Of a DNA stretch of 9,217 bases, positions 5,953 to 9,217 are shown in pieces. Source of the DNA: Bradyrhizobium sp. (GTDB lineage Bacteria > Pseudomonadota > Alphaproteobacteria > Rhizobiales > Xanthobacteraceae); contig JAQGKC010000025.1 of NCBI GenBank assembly GCA_028290305.1, forward strand, positions 1 to 9,217, in the 5' to 3' direction. The translations under genes were made by a program, and so were the position numbers. The notes beneath the pieces are model-generated. The model did no database searches, was not told where the DNA came from, and was given only the letters and a program-made list of their open reading frames with translations. The stretch's first letter is position 1; each line of letters begins with the position of its first letter.

Positions 5953-6065
5953 TTGAATCCTCCCCCGAACGCAAGCTCCGGCAATTTTTTCGACAGCAAT
6001 CTGTCAAATTTCCATTGTCGCAGCTTCGTAATGAACGGCGATTTTGACGCGGTCGCAAGGGCACC

Positions 6066-6569
6066 TTACCCCCACACAATCGAATTGCTCATGCTTTGCA
6101 GCAGCTTCTCGCTAAATCGGCCGTGTCGTGCATTTTCCATCAAGCGAGCAAACTGCGCATGACTTATACGGAGCAGCGTCTCGTGATCGCCCGCCTCCAT
6201 ATAGATCTCTGGCTGCGCCTCGATGCTGTCGTCCACGATGAGAGGCAGCGCGTAACAGTGACCGAGGGGCGGAACAGCCCCGTGCGCGCAATCCGGGAAC
6301 AGCGCATCGATCTCGGTTTCCTCGGCCATTTCAACATTATCGCCAAGCTGGTCCCTCAAATCCGAAAGGCGAAGGTGATGCGACGTAGGCAGGACGGCGA
6401 GCATATAGCCGGCATTGCGCCGCAGCACGATTGCCTTGGCCAAACGATCCCCCGAAATCCGACAAGCCTCGGCGGTACGTGCGGATGACATGGTAGGGTC
6501 GTGCAGGATCACATGGTATTGGATGTTTTCCGCAGTCAAGTATCGCTGGAGTGTGGGAGCTATGGACAT
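6066..6569 (-). CDS. YbaK/ProX-type aminoacyl-tRNA deacylase
   Basis: Role: cytoplasmic trans-editing domain protein that hydrolyses mischarged aminoacyl-tRNA; the amino acid specificity cannot be read here. Seen: 167 residues from ATG at 6567-6569 with GGAGG 6 nt upstream. Family landmarks are an N-terminal helix followed by YHVILHDPTMSSARTAEACR, the conserved lysine K45 in LAKAIVLRR, the strand region GYMLAVLPTSHHL, HGAVPPLGHCYALPLIVDDS (96 onward, the G-x-V-P-P-[FL]-G motif), and a final strand-helix region HETLLRISHAQFARLM. Known: in YbaK, ProX and INS-type domains the lysine and the GxVPP loop line the editing pocket. Length and order are those of a complete stand-alone domain. It starts 36 bp after the DUF2189 gene stop, which suggests cotranscription. 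Confidence 0.93.
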   Translation of the reverse strand: MSIAPTLQRYLTAENIQYHVILHDPTMSSARTAEACRISGDRLAKAIVLRRNAGYMLAVLPTSHHLRLSDLRDQLGDNVEMAEETEIDALFPDCAHGAVPPLGHCYALPLIVDDSIEAQPEIYMEAGDHETLLRISHAQFARLMENARHGRFSEKLLQSMSNSIVWG

Positions 6570-6605
6570 GATGGACCTCCGCTGTGGCTTACAAGCCTCG
6601 CATCA

Positions 6606-7505
6606 CTAGCTCTCACGGCTCCAGGGGAAGAGAGAAGCCGGGAAATCCGCCGCATAGCGGTGACCTATCGGCGAGCGGGGCTCTTCTTCCGGGGGATTCG
6701 GGTCAGGCTCCACCAACTTTCGATAAAGATGCCAGGTGGCATGACCGAGCACCGGCAGAACGACAGCGAGACCGACGAAGAGCGGTAGCGAACCGATCAC
6801 CAGCAGTACCGCAACCATCAGTCCCCAAACGACCATCGCAAATGGATTCTCCATCACGGCCTGCAGCGACGTCCGGATTGCGTCTATCGCAGACGCATGC
6901 CGGTCGAGCATCAACGGAAACGACACAACACTGACGCACAGGGCCACGACGGCGAACAGGAAGCCGACACCGCAACCGACGATGATGAGCGACCAACCTT
7001 CCGGCGTCGTCAAAACGCGTCTTGCGAAATCAGGGATGCTTGCGGCCGGAGCGTGGCCGATGGTTACTATGTAGATAGCGTCCGCGGTGGCGATCCAGAT
7101 CCCGAACAGTACGAACAATAGCGTGCCTAGCTCGAGAATGGCGCCGAAAGACGGCGCGCGCAGCACCTGCATAGCGTGCCACGCTGCGGCCTCCTCGCCG
7201 CGCTCTCGGCGGCGGCTGAGTTCGTAGAGGCCGAGCGCGGCAAAAGGACCAATCAACGTAAAACCCGCTGCCAGCGGAAAGAGCAGCGCCAGCACGGAAT
7301 AGCCAACGACCAGTCTGAACAGAACAAGGCCGAGAATCGGATAAATCACGCACAGGACAACGGCGTGAGTAGGTATGGCCTTGAAGTCTTCCCAGCCCAG
7401 GCGCAACGCGTCGCTCAAATCGGAAAGACCGATCTTGCGAACGACAAAGGTGGTAGAGACGCCGAACCATTGTAGTTTAGGTCTTGCGAAATACCGTGTG
7501 GCCAT
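6606..7505 (-). CDS. DUF2189 multi-pass inner-membrane protein
   Basis: Seen: 299 residues from ATG at 7503-7505, with AAGGAG about 9 nt upstream. An in-frame GTG at 7563-7565 would add 20 polar residues and has less support. A short cytoplasmic N-terminus contains LSDALRLGWEDFKAIPTHAV, the typical DUF2189 opening. Then come hydrophobic segments at about 47-66, 69-93, 121-149, 171-200 and 223-254, with GFTLIGPFAALGLYELSRRR (81-100) as the most recognisable family stretch. The end is a proline/acid-rich tail (EPDPNPPEEEP) followed by a short basic part. Known: DUF2189 proteins are uncharacterised integral membrane proteins, frequent in alphaproteobacteria and often near cytochrome oxidase genes, as I recall. 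It is the first gene of the minus-strand cluster and diverges from the oxidase genes. Function unknown. Confidence 0.9.
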   Translation of the reverse strand: MATRYFARPKLQWFGVSTTFVVRKIGLSDLSDALRLGWEDFKAIPTHAVVLCVIYPILGLVLFRLVVGYSVLALLFPLAAGFTLIGPFAALGLYELSRRRERGEEAAAWHAMQVLRAPSFGAILELGTLLFVLFGIWIATADAIYIVTIGHAPAASIPDFARRVLTTPEGWSLIIVGCGVGFLFAVVALCVSVVSFPLMLDRHASAIDAIRTSLQAVMENPFAMVVWGLMVAVLLVIGSLPLFVGLAVVLPVLGHATWHLYRKLVEPDPNPPEEEPRSPIGHRYAADFPASLFPWSRES

Positions 7506-8056
7506 GGCCCCGGTCTCCTTGCTCGTTGTCGCAGGAGGGGAACGGCGCGCCGTCAAATCGCGCACATCTCCTCAGACGCGAAAATCGCGATCGAGCCCGG
7601 CAAACCAAGTTCAACGAGATGGAGCTTTGCCGGACGGCACCTGTCGCGACCGGTGCAATGACTTTAGCGCGATGGCAGCAGGAAGCAAGATGGCGCTCAC
7701 GGTTGGGTGAATGGTGCATCTGCACACATCGTTTGTTGCGTTGCGTCACCAAACGATGTGCCGACGGATGCTCGCCGGATTACGCACTCCAGGCGCCAGA
7801 TCAGGAGCGTGACACTGTCCTTTATTGAGCTATTGACGGCAGGCGCGGCGGGTAGCATCTTGTTTTCTAGGCGCCCCAGCTCCGACGAGATGAGCGGCCG
7901 TGACGTGTATTCGGTGTGTTGTTTGACGTCGCGACCGGCCAAATGGGCGAGGCAAGAGGCACGACGATGGCGAAGGTGAAGTCCGCCGTCGTGACAAACG
8001 TGAGCTCCGCCCTTTAGTTCGTATCCACAGCCTTTGGTGGCAAGGATGCATAAGGG
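7506..8056. promoter_or_regulatory. Divergent spacer between DUF2189 and coxM
   Basis: This 551-bp stretch must hold promoters for both directions. I looked for a FixK/FNR-type site (TTGAT-N4-ATCAA) and found none. Notable structures are a perfect 11-bp inverted repeat at 7725-7735/7750-7760, a direct repeat GTCGCGACCGG at 7643-7653 and 7928-7938, and a 7-bp hairpin CACGACG/CGTCGTG at 7960-7966/7987-7993, about 60 bp before coxM. A 24-codon frame at plus 7943-8017 has no ribosome binding site. No other gene seen. Confidence 0.5.
7725..7760. repeat. Perfect 11-bp inverted repeat upstream of coxM
   Basis: Seen: CACATCGTTTG at 7725-7735 and its exact complement CAAACGATGTG at 7750-7760, with a 14-nt spacer containing TTGCG twice in tandem. 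There is no T tract on either flank, so it is not a normal terminator. It could be a dimeric regulator's operator or a stem-loop in the leader of either divergent transcript. Confidence 0.5.
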
Positions 8057-8887
8057 ATGGCTGTAGCACTCATACTGCTCTTGGTTGCGGTCGCCTCGGT
8101 GCTGTTTCACCTCTTCAGCCCGTGGTGGTGGACACCGCTCGCCTCAAACTGGGGCTACATCGACGACACGATCACCCTGACGTTTTGGATCACCGGGGCG
8201 GTCTTCTCCGCGGTCGTCGTGTTCATGGCCTATTGTGTCTTCCGTTTTCGTCACAAGGAGGGAAGGCAGGCCGCCTACAATCCCGAAAACAAGCAGCTCG
8301 AATGGTGGCTCAGCGTCGGGACTGCGATCGGTGTCGCAGCCATGCTGGCACCCGGGCTGGTTGTCTGGCACCAGTTCGTCACGGTTCCGGCCGATGCGAC
8401 CGAGGTAGAGGTCATGGGACAGCAGTGGATGTGGAGCTATCGGCTTCCCGGAAAGGATGGCCGGCTCGGCACCTCCGATGCGCGCAATATCAGTTCCGAC
8501 AATCCGATGGGGTTGAATCCTGACGATCCACACGGGCAAGACGACGTCGTCATTCAAAACGACGATTTGCACCTGCCGGTTGGGAAACCGGTGAAGGTGC
8601 TGCTTCGCTCAATTGACGTCTTGCATGATTTCTATGTGCCCGAGTTCCGGGCGAAGATGGATATGATACCCGGCTCGGTTACGTACTATTGGTTCACGCC
8701 CACCCGCACCGGAACATTCGAGGTTCTCTGTGCGGAACTCTGCGGTGCCGCGCATGCGCAGATGCGGAGCAAGGTTATCGTAGAGGAAGCGAAAGAGTAT
8801 CACGCGTGGCTGGAGAAGCAGCGGACGTTCGCCGAGTTGTCCGGGCAGCGCAGCACGAAGGCGGCTTATAAGACAGGAAGCGAATGA
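8057..8887 (+). CDS. coxM: Cytochrome c oxidase subunit II, alternative CoxM type
   Basis: Role: CuA-bearing subunit of a heme-copper terminal oxidase; it takes electrons from cytochrome c on the periplasmic side and passes them to subunit I. Seen: 276 residues. Hydrophobic segments lie at 2-20, about 39-62 and 83-104, followed by a periplasmic cupredoxin domain. An aromatic strip GQQWMWSYRLPG (121-132) is the usual electron-entry region. CuA ligands are all present: H190 (DVLHDF), C225, E227, C229, H233 and M236 in CAELCGAAHAQM. Compared with standard CoxB there is an extra polar loop at about 133-163. The CoxM name rests on my recollection of the rhizobial coxMNOP set and the distinctive neighbour; plain coxB would be a safe alternative. 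Start: an in-frame TAA at 8051-8053 bounds it; AAGGA lies 10 nt upstream. Confidence 0.93.
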   Translation: MAVALILLLVAVASVLFHLFSPWWWTPLASNWGYIDDTITLTFWITGAVFSAVVVFMAYCVFRFRHKEGRQAAYNPENKQLEWWLSVGTAIGVAAMLAPGLVVWHQFVTVPADATEVEVMGQQWMWSYRLPGKDGRLGTSDARNISSDNPMGLNPDDPHGQDDVVIQNDDLHLPVGKPVKVLLRSIDVLHDFYVPEFRAKMDMIPGSVTYYWFTPTRTGTFEVLCAELCGAAHAQMRSKVIVEEAKEYHAWLEKQRTFAELSGQRSTKAAYKTGSE

Positions 8888-8897
8888 AAATACCTAT

Positions 8898-8952
8898 GAG
8901 GAGACGCCGCATATCGTAAGGCGAACTCCTCGCTGAAGAGAGGACCGAGGAG
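8898..8952 (+). promoter_or_regulatory. coxM-coxN spacer with possible alternative hairpin over the coxN ribosome binding site
   Basis: Seen: GAGGAG (8898-8903) and CGCC (8905-8908) can pair with GGCG (8920-8923) and CTCCTC (8926-8931). The same CTCCTC is also complementary to GAGGAG at 8947-8952, which is the coxN ribosome binding site. The two pairings exclude each other. This is a possible translational control of subunit I, but purine-rich GAGGAG motifs are common enough that chance is realistic. Confidence 0.3.
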
Positions 8953-8961
8953 GGTATTCCG

Positions 8962-9217
8962 ATGGTCGATATCCCGTTTGACACAGTCGCAGGCATCCCG
9001 GCGGCCGAAGTGGGTGAGGTCGAGCTCTATCATCCGAAAAGCTGGTGGACGAGGTACGTCTTTTCGCAGGACGCCAAGGTTATCGCCATCCAGTACTCGA
9101 TCACGGCGATGGCCATCGGAATGGTTGCGCTGGTGCTGTCGTGGCTGATGCGGCTGCAACTCGGATTCCCCGGCACGTTTTCGTTTATCGACCCGAACCA
9201 ATATCTTCAGTTTATCA
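8962..9217 (+). CDS. coxN: Cytochrome c oxidase subunit I, N-terminal part (runs off window), CoxN type
   Basis: Role: catalytic heme-copper subunit that reduces oxygen to water and pumps protons. Seen: ATG at 8962-8964 with GAGGAGGG 7 nt upstream; 85 codons before the window ends. The product begins MVDIPFDTVAGIPAAEVGEV, then has LYHPKSWWTRYVFSQDAKVI, a first transmembrane helix at about 44-60 (SITAMAIGMVALVLSWLM), and RLQLGFPGTF with the start of the second helix region (NQYLQFI). Known: subunit I normally has '[ST]-T-N-H-K-D-I-G-x-x-Y' before helix 1. Here the corresponding part is FSQDAKVIAIQYS, matching the alternative CoxN-type group as I recall it. The heme and CuB histidines lie beyond the window. 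It follows coxM by 74 bp and is surely cotranscribed with it. Confidence 0.92.
   Translation, partial: MVDIPFDTVAGIPAAEVGEVELYHPKSWWTRYVFSQDAKVIAIQYSITAMAIGMVALVLSWLMRLQLGFPGTFSFIDPNQYLQFI

Noticed and set aside
6043..6057. Possible FNR/FixK box (TTGCGACCGCGTCAA, minus strand) upstream of the CBS gene
   Set aside because: The half-sites are spaced one base too far apart (15 rather than 14) and the inner bases do not match.
7943..8017. Plus-strand 24-residue ORF shortly before coxM
   Set aside because: No ribosome binding site; overlaps a hairpin; too short to separate from chance.
8896..8919. Seven-residue arginine-rich leader peptide in the coxM-coxN spacer
   Set aside because: No ribosome binding site of its own, and it falls in the hairpin arm; no support for translation.
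1..9217. CRISPR array, tRNA, rRNA or prophage structural genes
   Set aside because: No regularly spaced repeats, no cloverleaf or rRNA-like conserved stretches and no phage structural proteins were seen by eye.

Overview
The window looks like an alphaproteobacterial chromosome, most likely Bradyrhizobium or a close relative in the Nitrobacteraceae. The support is a short phasin, a Crp/Fnr regulator of a type common there, a DUF2189 membrane protein, an IS1182-type transposase end, and an alternative cytochrome c oxidase pair resembling CoxM/CoxN. This is inferred from protein character and GC-rich codon use. No search was run.

Layout. Positions 1-182 are the 5' end of an IS1182-family insertion sequence (transposase N-terminus on the minus strand, plus the element's right terminal repeat). 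A short phasin gene follows, with a UUCG-loop terminator downstream. The stretch 716-1185 has no convincing gene but carries a second, solitary copy of the IS terminal repeat. A Crp/Fnr regulator (1186-1881, minus) comes next.

From about 1900 to 5500 the DNA is mostly decayed accessory sequence. It holds a ParB-like gene broken by two in-frame stops (2809-3345), a possible short partner ORF just upstream of it, fragments of short dispersed repeats, an intact small secreted cysteine-rich protein (4045-4476), a small gene broken by one extra base in an A7 run (4607-5039), and the C-terminal remnant of a probable alpha/beta hydrolase carrying its own frameshift (5155-5360).

From 5500 to the end the sequence is dense and intact. 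Three minus-strand genes lie in one apparent transcription unit: DUF2189 membrane protein, YbaK/ProX-type aminoacyl-tRNA deacylase and a two-CBS-domain protein. Divergent from them, across a 551-bp spacer with a perfect 11-bp inverted repeat, are subunit II and the start of subunit I of a heme-copper cytochrome c oxidase (coxM/coxN type).

How the genes work together: only the oxidase pair forms an obvious complex. The DUF2189-YbaK-CBS cluster reads as a housekeeping or stress cluster and its link to the oxidase is positional only. I found no clear novel defence or mobile system. The best leads are the minimally damaged ParB-like gene, the A7-frameshifted gene, the cysteine-rich secreted protein, and possible RNA structures around the cox genes.
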